Of a stretch of DNA of 24,318 nucleotides, positions 14,956 to 22,128 are shown one piece after another. Position 1 is the stretch's first letter; each line of letters opens with the position of its first letter. The DNA comes from PCC-6406 sp964353225. Its GTDB lineage: Bacteria > Cyanobacteriota > Cyanobacteriia > Phormidesmidales > Phormidesmidaceae. The DNA lies in NCBI GenBank assembly GCA_964353225.1, contig CAYGVA010000043.1, forward strand, positions 1 to 24,318. The letters run 5' to 3'. Under the pieces are notes generated by a model, which was not told the origin of the DNA, searched no databases, and was given only the letters and a program-made list of their open reading frames with translations. Position numbers and translations under genes: made by a program.

Positions 14956-15753
14956 ATGGATGCTTCTCCCCTGGCTCAACTGTCTGTTTTGGTGACCCGT
15001 GCGGCAGAACAGCCCAGCCACTTTCATGATTTGCTGGTTGCTCAGGGGGCACGGGTCCTAGAAATGCCAGCGCTGGAAATTCACCCCCCCTCTAGTTGGG
15101 AACCCCTGGATCGGGCGATCGCCCATTTGCCCGACTACGATTGGCTGATTTTGACCTCAGCCAATGCTGTGAATTACTGTTTAGACCGGCTGGAGCAGGT
15201 GGGCAATCCCGCTGGTTTACAAGCCGTCAAGCTAGCGGTGGTGGGTAAAAAAACGGCCAAAATCTTGCAACAGCGGGGCCTCACCCCAGACTTTATTCCC
15301 CCTGATTTTGTGGCTGATGCGCTTGTGGCCCACTTCCCGGAACCCGTCGCCGGGCTAAGGTTATTGTTTCCCCGGGTGGAGAGTGGTGGCAGGGCCGTGC
15401 TGGTGAAAGCGATGACTGCCGCAGGGGCTAAGGTCACCGAAGTGCCTGCCTACGAGTCGGGGTGCCCAGGGGCTCCAGACCCAGGGGCGATCGCGGCCCT
15501 CCAAGCCCGCACCGTTGAGGTAATCACCTTTGCCAGCTCTAAGACCGTGCGCCACTGCTGCCAACTGCTCAGCTTAGGATTGGGGGCAGATTGGGCCATG
15601 GCTTTAGACAATGTTGCAATCGCCTCCATTGGCCCCAAAACCTCTGAAACGTGCCATGAGCTGTTGGGGCGAGTGGATATCGAAGCGCAAGAATATACCC
15701 TAGAGGGGCTCATTCAGGCCATCGCTCAATGGACCAATGCGTCATTGGCTTGA
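14956..15753 (+). CDS. hemD: Uroporphyrinogen-III synthase (HemD)
   Basis: A 265-residue enzyme that closes hydroxymethylbilane to uroporphyrinogen III, the last common intermediate of haem, chlorophyll, phycobilins and cobalamin. It is a two-lobed alpha/beta protein with low sequence conservation; here the pattern VLVTRAAEQPSHFHDLLVAQG at the start, DWLILTSANAVNYCLDRL at about 67-85, AVVGKKTAKILQQRG near 95, and TFASSKTVRHCCQLL and ASIGPKTSETCHELL in the C-terminal half are typical. ATG at 14956 is the start. The 3' end overlaps coaE by 25 bases in another frame, so the two are translationally linked. Confidence 0.92.
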   Translation: MDASPLAQLSVLVTRAAEQPSHFHDLLVAQGARVLEMPALEIHPPSSWEPLDRAIAHLPDYDWLILTSANAVNYCLDRLEQVGNPAGLQAVKLAVVGKKTAKILQQRGLTPDFIPPDFVADALVAHFPEPVAGLRLLFPRVESGGRAVLVKAMTAAGAKVTEVPAYESGCPGAPDPGAIAALQARTVEVITFASSKTVRHCCQLLSLGLGADWAMALDNVAIASIGPKTSETCHELLGRVDIEAQEYTLEGLIQAIAQWTNASLA

Positions 15754-16334
15754 CCGGCGGCATTGCCACCGGCAAAAGCACCGTTTCCAACTACTTGGCC
15801 CACCACCATGGGCTACCGATTTTAGATGCTGATCTGTACGCTCGGGAGGCCGTAGCCCCAGGGACGGAGATTTTGGCCGCAATCGCCCAGCGCTACGGGC
15901 CGACCCTGTTCAAGAACGATGGCACGCTCAATCGTCCCGCCCTGGGGCAAATCATCTTCACTGACTCGACGGAGAAAGATTGGTTAGAAGCGCAGGTTCA
16001 TCCTTTTGTGCGCCAGCGTTTTGCTGACCAGATGGCGGATCTGTCTGAGGTCGAGGTCGTCGTGCAGGTCATTCCGCTGCTGTTTGAGGCTAACCTGACC
16101 GAGCAAGTAAACGAGATTTGGGTCGTGACTTGCCTAGAAACGGTGCAGCAAACTCGGCTGATGGCCCGAGATGGTTTGGCTATAGCTGAGGCGATCGCCC
16201 GTATCCAGAACCAGTGGCCCCTCAGGGACAAGGTTGGTCGGGCCGATGTGGTGATTCATAATGACAGCACCCCATCAGCCCTATATGCACAGTGCGATCA
16301 AGCCCTGTCCCAAGCCAGGATGAAACACCCCTAG
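15729..16334 (+). CDS. coaE: Dephospho-CoA kinase (CoaE)
   Basis: A 201-residue enzyme for the last step of coenzyme A synthesis, phosphorylating the 3' hydroxyl of dephospho-CoA with ATP. The P-loop GGIATGKST is at residues 10-18, followed by the conserved ILDADLYAREAV (substrate-binding Asp) and the CoA-domain pieces RPALGQIIF, VHPFVRQRF and VVQVIPLLFEANL. The usual family length is about 200 residues. ATG at 15729 lies inside the end of hemD (25-base overlap). Its TAG stop shares the bases CTAG with the stop of the convergent gene. Confidence 0.95.
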   Translation: MDQCVIGLTGGIATGKSTVSNYLAHHHGLPILDADLYAREAVAPGTEILAAIAQRYGPTLFKNDGTLNRPALGQIIFTDSTEKDWLEAQVHPFVRQRFADQMADLSEVEVVVQVIPLLFEANLTEQVNEIWVVTCLETVQQTRLMARDGLAIAEAIARIQNQWPLRDKVGRADVVIHNDSTPSALYAQCDQALSQARMKHP

Positions 16335-16714
16335 GATTTGAGACTGTCAATCTCTTGGCGCAAGCTAGACAGTTCTTGGGTCAATGCTTCTAGCTCTCGC
16401 TGAACCGTTACATCGGTCACGGGGATAGTCTGAGCATCCACCACTGCCTCAGACGCGGGGGTGGGGCTAAAGGGATTCGCTGGCATTGGGGGCATCTGAG
16501 CGATGAGGCTATCCACCATTTGTCGAGCCTCTTGCTCCGTCTCTGCACCACGGGCCTCTAGGGTTTCCGTGAGGCGATCGACATCCGTGCCAATTTCAGA
16601 GAATTTGGCTTGGGATCCTTGGGGATCCTTCAGCGCATCTAGCATGGAGGCCGTCGCGCCCAGGGTGACGCGCACGCCTTTTTGAAGGGTCTGGCTCAAA
16701 GTGTCTGGGTTCAT
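16331..16714 (-). CDS. Phasin-like coiled-coil hypothetical protein
   Basis: A 127-residue protein, probably largely helical. The N-terminal half (SQTLQKGVRVTLGATASMLD, then FSEIGTDVDRLTETLEARGA) is amphipathic like phasin-type or apolipoprotein-like helices. A proline-rich middle (MPPMPANPFSPTP) leads to a C-terminal coiled coil with leucine heptads (RELEALTQELSSLRQEIDSL). Similar proteins are common among cyanobacterial hypotheticals; I cannot name a function. ATG at 16714 is preferred over TTG at 16726. The stop codon lies on the palindrome CTAG that also ends coaE. Confidence 0.75.
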   Translation of the reverse strand: MNPDTLSQTLQKGVRVTLGATASMLDALKDPQGSQAKFSEIGTDVDRLTETLEARGAETEQEARQMVDSLIAQMPPMPANPFSPTPASEAVVDAQTIPVTDVTVQRELEALTQELSSLRQEIDSLKS

Positions 16715-16854
16715 GGGAAAACGCAACTCCGTTGTACCGGCAGTCTAGATGAACTGATTTGCAGGGATTACGATATGCAGAAACATTTCGCAATACAACC
16801 TCAATCATTAAAAGTGTAGCGTGTCTCCTGGGAAAGACTGGGGCGATTTTGCCT

Positions 16855-17202
16855 TTATGCAGCGGCCTCTAGGTATAAATTGACATCTTCGAGGATGCGG
16901 GTCAGCTCAGCCTCGGTGGTCAAGCGGATGCGATCGTCACGAACGGTAATCAATAGCTTTGCCGCAAAGGGGCTGGGCCAAATATTAGGATTGCAAAACA
17001 CCTCTAAAAATACCTCCCCTGTATGTTGGTATTCCATTGACGGGGCGGGTTTCCGGGGGCCAGTGCTGCCGCCCTGGGCCGCACTGGCCTTAAGGCTATC
17101 CATTAAGGTCATCAGGGCTTGCTTCAGATCTTGGGCAGCCTCAGGGGAAAACCCAAACCGAACCGAACCCTGAAGCAAATTGACGGTAATCTCTGCGGCC
17201 AT
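16855..17202 (-). CDS. Conserved-type hypothetical protein
   Basis: A 115-residue soluble protein starting AAEITVNLLQGSVRFGFSPE. It has no signal peptide or membrane helix. A Gly/Pro-rich linker at about residues 44-56 (AAQGGSTGPRKPAPS) separates a helical N-terminal part from a beta-rich part (YQHTGEVFLEVFCNPNIWP, then KLLITVRDDRIRLTTEAEL). It looks like a compact cyanobacterial hypothetical protein, but I do not recognise a family. ATG at 17202 is taken; TTG at 17220 would add six residues. It is 140 bases upstream of the phasin-like gene on the same strand and 195 bases after psbJ, from which a terminator separates it. Confidence 0.7.
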   Translation of the reverse strand: MAAEITVNLLQGSVRFGFSPEAAQDLKQALMTLMDSLKASAAQGGSTGPRKPAPSMEYQHTGEVFLEVFCNPNIWPSPFAAKLLITVRDDRIRLTTEAELTRILEDVNLYLEAAA

Positions 17203-17313
17203 CGTGGGTGCCCAACACAACAGGCCCTATTTTGCCATTCCCTGTCCGTCCCTGGGGGCTAAGGGCAGATTTTGCCGCTGGTATCCCCCTCGATCACGGT
17301 CCAACGGCCCTGA

Positions 17314-17348
17314 CAAAAACCGGGTGGCGCGATAAACCGCGCCACCCG
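17314..17348 (-). terminator. Rho-independent terminator of psbEFLJ
   Basis: A perfect 11-bp GC-rich stem, CGGGTGGCGCG (17321-17331) with CGCGCCACCCG (17338-17348), and a 6-base loop. Read on the minus strand it is followed by GTTTTTG. It lies 49 bases after the psbJ stop. Confidence 0.82.
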
Positions 17349-17397
17349 ATCTCAAATCTCAGTTACCCATCTATGGGACTATTAGCGATCGCACCCC

Positions 17398-17517
17398 CTA
17401 GATGGCGGAGCCGACACCAACATAAGAGCCATAGAAGAAGATACCCACAACCACTAGCACCCCTGTGCCAGCAACGGTTGCGACTAGCCACAAGGGAATT
17501 CGTCCATTTTTAATCAT
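17398..17517 (-). CDS. psbJ: Photosystem II protein J (PsbJ)
   Basis: A 39-residue single-helix PSII subunit that affects plastoquinone exchange and electron flow around QA/QB and is needed for efficient assembly. The sequence reads MIKNGRIPLWLVATVAGTG, then a hydrophobic helix ending in FFYGSYVGVGSAI. GRIPLW and the FFYG.Y.G.GS ending are the family signatures. ATG at 17517 has GGAGGTAC upstream, a strong ribosome site. It is last in the run psbE-psbF-psbL-psbJ, 78 bases after psbL. Confidence 0.96.
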   Translation of the reverse strand: MIKNGRIPLWLVATVAGTGVLVVVGIFFYGSYVGVGSAI

Positions 17518-17595
17518 GCCTTGTACCTCCTACCCAATTTTTTCAACACAGCCCAATCCCTTGAACAAAATCAGCTTGGCCGATCTGTTATTGAT

Positions 17596-17715
17596 CTAGT
17601 TAAAGAAGTAGCTGGAAAACAGTAATCCCAGCACGAACACCAGCAACAATCCCAAAAATAGAGATGTACGGTTCAACTCAACGGGTTGCTTGTTAGGGTT
17701 TGTACTCCGGTCCAC
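17596..17715 (-). CDS. psbL: Photosystem II protein L (PsbL), GTG start
   Basis: A 39-residue single-helix PSII subunit at the monomer-monomer interface, needed for QA function and for protecting against back-flow of electrons. The sequence begins DRSTNPNKQPVELNRTSL and ends LGLLFSSYFFN, both signature segments. The start codon is GTG at 17715, with AGGAGA about 6 bases upstream, and no ATG is available in frame. The gap to psbF is only nine bases. Confidence 0.96.
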   Translation of the reverse strand: MDRSTNPNKQPVELNRTSLFLGLLLVFVLGLLFSSYFFN

Positions 17716-17724
17716 GGGGGTCTC

Positions 17725-17859
17725 CTATCTTTGAATAAACTGCATTGCCGCGATCGCCCCTAGGAAAAACACCGTAGGGACACCCAGGGTATGAACCGCC
17801 AACCAACGGACGGTAAAAATAGGATAAACAGTAGGTTCGTTGGGGCTATTACTAGTCAT
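17725..17859 (-). CDS. psbF: Cytochrome b559 beta subunit (PsbF)
   Basis: The 44-residue beta chain of cytochrome b559 in the PSII core. His23 in RWLAVHTLGVP is the axial ligand of the haem shared with PsbE. The N-terminus (MTSNSPNEPTVYPIFTVRW) is cytoplasmic and the single helix ends at AAMQFIQR. The gene contains a HIP1 octamer in the codons for GAIAA. ATG at 17859 follows psbE by 55 bases. Confidence 0.97.
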   Translation of the reverse strand: MTSNSPNEPTVYPIFTVRWLAVHTLGVPTVFFLGAIAAMQFIQR

Positions 17860-17914
17860 TTGGATTTCACCACTTCGTTTCCAATATCGATGACTCAGAC
17901 TATTCTCTGGGTCG

Positions 17915-18163
17915 CTACTCAGCTAAAAAGTCTTGAATTTGCTGGCGAGCGTCATACCGGTCAGACACAATCGGTAGCTCCATCTGATTACTCTGGTAAT
18001 AATCGTTAGGACGGGGCGTGCCAAAAGCATCGTAGGCTAAGCCCGTGCTCACAAACAACCAACCGGCAACAAATAATGCTGGAATGGTAACGCTATGGAT
18101 GACCCAGTATCGAATACTAGTAACAATATCTCCAAACGGCCTTTCACCTGTTGTACCTGCCAT
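17915..18163 (-). CDS. psbE: Cytochrome b559 alpha subunit (PsbE)
   Basis: The 82-residue alpha chain of cytochrome b559, essential for assembling the D2 module of PSII and for secondary electron transfer. His23 in SIRYWVIHSVTIPALF is the haem ligand; the membrane helix is about 20-40. The lumenal tail carries the conserved YDAFGTPRPNDYY and ends RQQIQDFLAE. ATG at 18163 has GAGGAGAGG upstream, a very strong ribosome site. A promoter just upstream (18201-18236) suggests that psbEFLJ can be transcribed apart from ycf48. Confidence 0.98.
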   Translation of the reverse strand: MAGTTGERPFGDIVTSIRYWVIHSVTIPALFVAGWLFVSTGLAYDAFGTPRPNDYYQSNQMELPIVSDRYDARQQIQDFLAE

Positions 18164-18200
18164 ATCAACCTCTCCTCGGGTTCAAATTTTAGATTCTAAT

Positions 18201-18236
18201 TATCCTAATCATACGGAACGCTGAATCCCGTAACAA
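18201..18236 (-). promoter_or_regulatory. Candidate psbE promoter
   Basis: On the minus strand TTGTTA (18236-18231) is followed after exactly 17 bases by TATGAT (18213-18208), matching the -35 at four and the -10 at five of six consensus positions. Transcription would begin near 18201, giving a leader of about 38 bases for psbE. It lies in the 117-base gap after ycf48. Confidence 0.55.
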
Positions 18237-18280
18237 GCCTGTGCCCTACCTCATCGAGGAGAGCAGTGTAATCAACACCT

Positions 18281-19294
18281 TCAAGCGGAAAGCGCTGTAT
18301 TTGCATCATACCGGAGTAGGTAACCCCGCTGCCCCAAGACAAACCCCTGCTCGGGGGAGACAAATATGATGCGGTAGAAGTTAGAAGGCACATCTCCAAC
18401 GGCATTATCTTTTTGCCAAGTTTCGCCACCATCTTGGCTGATGATCAGGTTACCGCCCCCACCAGAGACCCAGAGTTCATTGGGGGTGCGGTAAGCAATA
18501 TCGAGCAGTCCCCAGCTACTGGAAAATTCTGGGCTAATCGGTGCCTGCCAGTCGTCTTCTTCCCCTGTATCAGAGAACTGCAACTGCCCCCCTCGGGAGA
18601 TCAACCACAGTCCGCCCTCAGCATTAAAGCCAATGTTTTGTAGCCGACGTGAGTTTTGGCGATTATAGGGGTGCCAGTCCAATTCTCCCGGTGTCCAAGT
18701 AGAGTAGAAGTTGCCCCTAGAAGAAACAGCAGCATAGCGACCATCCGCATCACGGGTCATATTCCGCACGACCCCGACTGCACCCAGCACCATGGCCTTC
18801 CAGTTTTCGCCCCCATCTTTAGTGCGATAAATTGCCCCTACATCCGTTGCCATCTCGGCTTCTTTTGGCCCCAATGCAGTCACCATGAACGGATTGCCCG
18901 GCAGTTGTTCACTCAGGGAAACATTGGCCCAAGTTTCACCGCCATCGGTGGTGTGCAGCAGCAAACTGGGCTGGGCTGTAATCCAACCTTCATCCCCAGC
19001 AAAACTGACCGAGGTAAAGGTGTAACGCTTATCCCCCAGGTCCAGAGGGTGAGGCTCCCAGGTGATACCGCCATCGGTGGTTTCCATCAATGTGCTGCGG
19101 CTCCCCACCAACCAGCCGTGGTTAACATCATCGGTGAAATCCACATCGGAGAAGGTTGCTTCCGTGTCGAGGGCGATGACCTGCCAAGGGTTGGACTCGA
19201 CATTAGCCAAAAAAGCATTGCCACACCCGACCGTAAGCAGGGCGATCGCAGCGATCGCGATCAGTTTTCTGAAGGGGACAACCAAAGCTTGCAT
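18281..19294 (-). CDS. ycf48: Photosystem II assembly factor Ycf48 (HCF136)
   Basis: A 337-residue lumenal assembly factor that binds newly made D1 and helps join it with D2/cytochrome b559 in the early PSII reaction-centre complex. A lipoprotein-type signal (KLIAIAAIALLTVGCGN) places Cys24 as the likely lipid anchor. The rest forms a seven-bladed propeller: repeated TTDGG.TW and KDGGENW motifs (TTDGGITWEPH, TTDGGETWANV, TKDGGENWKAM, SQDGGETWQKD). Arginine-rich patches (YNRQNSRRLQ) match the known D1-contact surface. ATG at 19294 is taken over TTG at 19297. It lies between rubA and psbE, the classic cyanobacterial order. Confidence 0.97.
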   Translation of the reverse strand: MQALVVPFRKLIAIAAIALLTVGCGNAFLANVESNPWQVIALDTEATFSDVDFTDDVNHGWLVGSRSTLMETTDGGITWEPHPLDLGDKRYTFTSVSFAGDEGWITAQPSLLLHTTDGGETWANVSLSEQLPGNPFMVTALGPKEAEMATDVGAIYRTKDGGENWKAMVLGAVGVVRNMTRDADGRYAAVSSRGNFYSTWTPGELDWHPYNRQNSRRLQNIGFNAEGGLWLISRGGQLQFSDTGEEDDWQAPISPEFSSSWGLLDIAYRTPNELWVSGGGGNLIISQDGGETWQKDNAVGDVPSNFYRIIFVSPEQGFVLGQRGYLLRYDANTALSA

Positions 19295-19378
19295 CAACTC
19301 AACTGCCTAAAGAACAAGAACAAACCGATAAAACAGCCACGTTCAAACCAGTGACCGAATGACAGACCCATCGCCCCA

Positions 19379-19819
19379 TCATTGCAGACCATAGAGGCTC
19401 ATAAAAAACAGGACTCCCATGGCCAGAGCCCCAAAAATCAGGATATTTTTCTGCCCAGGGGTAAGGGTATTAACCCCAAATCCGTAGCCCAAATTCTCCT
19501 TGAATCCGGAAGGCGAGTTTTGAGGGCCGATGTTGCTAAATTGCTTTCTGGATGCCCCACAGACTGGGCACCGCCAGGTTACAGGCAAGTCGTCAAAAGC
19601 TACACCAGCGGCAACCTTTGCAGCGCTGTCTCCTTTGACGGGCTCATAGGTATAGCCACAGGCTCGGCATTCAAACTGGTCCATCTCTGCGGGCGTCAGC
19701 GGCGCTGCTGCCTCCTCAGACTGAGACTCTTGAGACTCTAGTAATTCGTCAGGGGTTGTCTCTTCCACTGGCTTCCACCTAGATAGCGACTCGCTATGGT
19801 TACCCTGGGGTGACGCCAT
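19379..19819 (-). CDS. rubA: Membrane-anchored rubredoxin RubA
   Basis: A 146-residue rubredoxin needed for assembly of PSII (and, in some strains, PSI) at an early stage. The iron is held by two knuckles, CRACGYTYEP and CPVCGASRKQF (four Cys). A linker follows and a C-terminal membrane helix (NILIFGALAMGVLFFMSLYG) anchors the domain. The N-terminal 45 residues before MDQFECRACG are rich in Glu, Ser, Pro and Thr, so the protein is longer than rubredoxin alone; ATG at 19684 would remove this part, but ATG at 19819 keeps the acidic extension. It heads the rubA-ycf48-psbEFLJ run and diverges from ndhCKJ. Confidence 0.95.
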   Translation of the reverse strand: MASPQGNHSESLSRWKPVEETTPDELLESQESQSEEAAAPLTPAEMDQFECRACGYTYEPVKGDSAAKVAAGVAFDDLPVTWRCPVCGASRKQFSNIGPQNSPSGFKENLGYGFGVNTLTPGQKNILIFGALAMGVLFFMSLYGLQ

Positions 19820-19850
19820 CTCAGATGGTCGCTCACGCCAAGATGAGACC

Positions 19851-19868
19851 TTTGTAACTAATTATGAC
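19851..19868 (-). promoter_or_regulatory. HLR1-like site in front of rubA
   Basis: On the minus strand GTCATAAT and GTTACAAA are separated by two bases. The second matches the HLR1 half-site (G/T)TTACA(T/A)(T/A) at all eight positions and the first at six. It is 32-49 bases upstream of the rubA start codon and may overlap a -10 (CATAAT), which would be a repressing position for RpaB. Binding is inferred. Confidence 0.42.
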
Positions 19869-20021
19869 ATGGAACGTCCGGCTCTCACTTTAGCCGTGTC
19901 GAGTTGGGCATTTAGATCCGAATTCAAGCCTCTGCCCTTCAGACGCCTGCCTGAATGTAAACTAAGATAATCAGCAGAACTGGGTCATTAACATTTGGGG
20001 CCCTTCCATTAGGTGTGAGCT

Positions 20022-20384
20022 TTGTTTGTTCTTAGCGGATACGAGTACTTCCTCGTTTTTCTAATCATCTCCTGTTCGGTTCCCGTCTTGGCCCTCTCCC
20101 TGGCCGGTCTACTGGGCACAAAAGGCAAAGGCGCTGCACGGCGGACCACCTATGAATCCGGCATGGAACCGATTGGGGGAGCCTGGATTCAGTTCAACAT
20201 TCGCTACTACATGTTTGCCCTGGTTTTTGTGATCTTTGACGTAGAGACGGTATTTCTCTATCCCTGGGCAGTGGCATTCAACCAATTGGGGTTGTTAGCG
20301 TTTGTGGAAGCTTTGATTTTCATCGCGATTCTCGTGGTGGGGTTGGTCTATGCATGGCGTAAAGGAGCGTTGGAATGGTCTTAA
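20022..20384 (+). CDS. ndhC: NAD(P)H-quinone oxidoreductase subunit 3 (NdhC), TTG start
   Basis: A 120-residue membrane subunit of NDH-1 with three helices, next to the quinone-binding cavity. The start (MFVLSGYEYFLVFLI) and the segment TYESGMEPIGGAWIQFNIRYYMFAL, then VFDVETVFLYPWA, are unmistakable. The codon for the first residue is TTG at 20022. An in-frame TGA lies two codons before it (20016-20018) and no ATG or GTG in frame fits, so TTG is very likely the true start; AGGTG precedes by about 6 bases. The 3' end overlaps ndhK by 10 bases. Confidence 0.96.
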   Translation: MFVLSGYEYFLVFLIISCSVPVLALSLAGLLGTKGKGAARRTTYESGMEPIGGAWIQFNIRYYMFALVFVIFDVETVFLYPWAVAFNQLGLLAFVEALIFIAILVVGLVYAWRKGALEWS

Positions 20385-21121
20385 ACCCAGAAACTGCGGG
20401 TAATTCAGTGCTGTCCTCGGATGAGCGGATGATGAATCCGGTCGGTCCCCCAGCGGTCACCCAAGACCTGTCAGAAAACGTCATTTTGACCACCGTTGAC
20501 GATCTCTACAACTGGACTCGGCTCTCAAGTCTATTTCCCATGCTCTATGGGACCGCTTGTTGTTTCATTGAGTTTGCGGCGCTGATTGGTTCTCGATTTG
20601 ACTTTGACCGGTTCGGGCTATTGCCCCGATCGAGCCCTCGCCAGTCAGACCTGATTATCACAGCGGGCACCATCACCATGAAAATGGCCCCAGCGCTGGT
20701 CCGTCTGTATGAGCAAATGCCTGAACCCAAATACGTCATTGCGATGGGGGCCTGCACCATTACCGGAGGGATGTTTAGCAGTGATTCCCCGACTGCGGTC
20801 AGGGGCGTAGACAAGCTAATCCCGGTAGATGTTTACATTCCTGGATGCCCCCCTCGGCCTGAGGCTATTTTTGACGCCATTATCAAGCTGCGCAAAAAGA
20901 TTGCTAATGAGTCCATGGCGGAGCGGGGTAACTTTGTGCAGGCCGAGCGCTATTACACGGTGAAGCACAGCTTGAAACCCGTTGACCCGATTCTGACCGG
21001 TCAATACCTCCGCTCTAGTACCCGCGAAGCGCCCCCCCAAGAGCTAATGGCGGCAATGGGGATGCCCGTTTCCCCTGTTTTAGACAAAACACCCCAACCC
21101 GAGGTGGCAGAAAATGGCTGA
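20375..21121 (+). CDS. ndhK: NAD(P)H-quinone oxidoreductase subunit K (NdhK)
   Basis: A 248-residue iron-sulphur subunit of NDH-1, homologous to NuoB/PSST, that carries the terminal 4Fe-4S cluster (N2) which reduces plastoquinone. The ligands are Cys62 and Cys63 (YGTACCFIEF), Cys127 (AMGACTITGG) and Cys158 (YIPGCPPRPE). The C-terminal 70 residues are less conserved, as is usual for cyanobacteria. ATG at 20375 lies in the end of ndhC, and the gene overlaps ndhJ by eight bases, so the three genes form one translational unit. Confidence 0.97.
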   Translation: MVLNPETAGNSVLSSDERMMNPVGPPAVTQDLSENVILTTVDDLYNWTRLSSLFPMLYGTACCFIEFAALIGSRFDFDRFGLLPRSSPRQSDLIITAGTITMKMAPALVRLYEQMPEPKYVIAMGACTITGGMFSSDSPTAVRGVDKLIPVDVYIPGCPPRPEAIFDAIIKLRKKIANESMAERGNFVQAERYYTVKHSLKPVDPILTGQYLRSSTREAPPQELMAAMGMPVSPVLDKTPQPEVAENG

Positions 21122-21635
21122 GGATCAGGAAAATAACCCTGAGCAGGGCTCGATTGTAGAAGCTGGTGAAGTCTCTAAGTGGCTGACCGGCAATGGTTTT
21201 GGCCATGAAATTCTAGAGCCGGACCATCTGGGGATAGAAGTTCTTAAAGTAGAAGCCCAGTTCCTGATTCCCGTTTGCACGGCCCTCTATGCCTACGGGT
21301 TTAACTACCTCCAGTGTCAAGGGGCCTACGATATGGGGCCTGGCGATAGTTTGGTGAGTTTTTATCACCTGACCAAGGTGGATGACAATGCCGATCGCCC
21401 TGCGGAGCTACGGGTTAAGGTTTTCTTGCCCCGCGACACCCCAAAAATACCGTCGGTCTACTGGATTTGGAAGGCTGCCGACTGGCAAGAGCGAGAGAGC
21501 TATGACATGTACGGCATTATTTATGAAGGGCATCCCAACTTGAAGCGGTTGCTGATGCCAGAGGATTGGGTGGGTTGGCCTTTGCGAAAGGACTATATTT
21601 CCCCAGACTTTTACGAGCTGCAAGACGCCTACTAA
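21114..21635 (+). CDS. ndhJ: NAD(P)H-quinone oxidoreductase subunit J (NdhJ)
   Basis: A 173-residue peripheral-arm subunit of NDH-1, homologous to NuoC. Signature parts: VSFYHLTKVDDNADRPAELR in the middle and the strongly conserved YWIWKAADWQERESYDMYGI, with LKRLLMPEDWVGWPLRKDY near the end. The N-terminal 25 residues are acidic and variable. ATG at 21114 overlaps the end of ndhK by eight bases. A T-tailed hairpin 42 bases downstream closes the operon. Confidence 0.97.
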   Translation: MAEDQENNPEQGSIVEAGEVSKWLTGNGFGHEILEPDHLGIEVLKVEAQFLIPVCTALYAYGFNYLQCQGAYDMGPGDSLVSFYHLTKVDDNADRPAELRVKVFLPRDTPKIPSVYWIWKAADWQERESYDMYGIIYEGHPNLKRLLMPEDWVGWPLRKDYISPDFYELQDAY

Positions 21636-21677
21636 GGGTAGGCAGCAGGCTAGCTCAGCGTGCAAATTCACCATCCA

Positions 21678-21715
21678 AAAACCGGGAGGCAGTAATTAAC
21701 TACTCCCGGTTTTTT
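21678..21715 (+). terminator. Rho-independent terminator of ndhCKJ
   Basis: An 11-bp stem, AAAACCGGGAG (21678-21688) with CTCCCGGTTTT (21703-21713), a 14-base loop and a T-run through 21715. The A-rich left arm also gives a T-run in the other direction, so it may work for psb28 too, whose stop codon is about 80 bases away. Confidence 0.87.
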
Positions 21716-21792
21716 CATGTTCATGGCGGTGCTGACCCCAGTGAATATTCACCCATGCAGGCTAGACCTGCGGGGGACAAACCTTCACGCAA

Positions 21793-22128
21793 TTAGCTTT
21801 TGGTGAAGCCCAAGCCATTTTGCTCGGCGTACCGCTCCATGAATCGCATGAAGCGTTCCCAGGCTTCTACGCTTTTCATGACGTAGATCGCTTCGATCCC
21901 AGCTGGCTCACCATTCACGAACTTGCCATTGACCTCACGGCTAACGAGCTCGCCTTCTTCATCTATGAGATACATGCCTGTAATCTCGCCTCCGGTTTCC
22001 CCGGTCAGTGCTTTGGGGTGGTCAAAGTAGAATGTGGCCGTGCCATCGCTGCCGTCGCGGGCACGGGTCAAACGCACATCGGGAATCACTTCTTCGACAA
22101 TGCCCCGGGCGAACTCGATATGAGCCAT
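21793..22128 (-). CDS. psb28: Photosystem II assembly protein Psb28
   Basis: A 111-residue soluble factor that binds CP47 in PSII intermediates, protects them during assembly and repair, and influences chlorophyll synthesis. Recognised from IEFARGIVEEVIPDVRLTRA at the start, GTATFYFDHPKAL, and the central EGELVSREVNGKFVNGEPAG. The C-terminus WERFMRFMERYAEQNGLGF is also typical. The length equals that of family members. ATG at 22128 has GGATCC about 10 bases upstream. It stands alone on the minus strand, convergent to ndhJ. Confidence 0.96.
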   Translation of the reverse strand: MAHIEFARGIVEEVIPDVRLTRARDGSDGTATFYFDHPKALTGETGGEITGMYLIDEEGELVSREVNGKFVNGEPAGIEAIYVMKSVEAWERFMRFMERYAEQNGLGFTKS

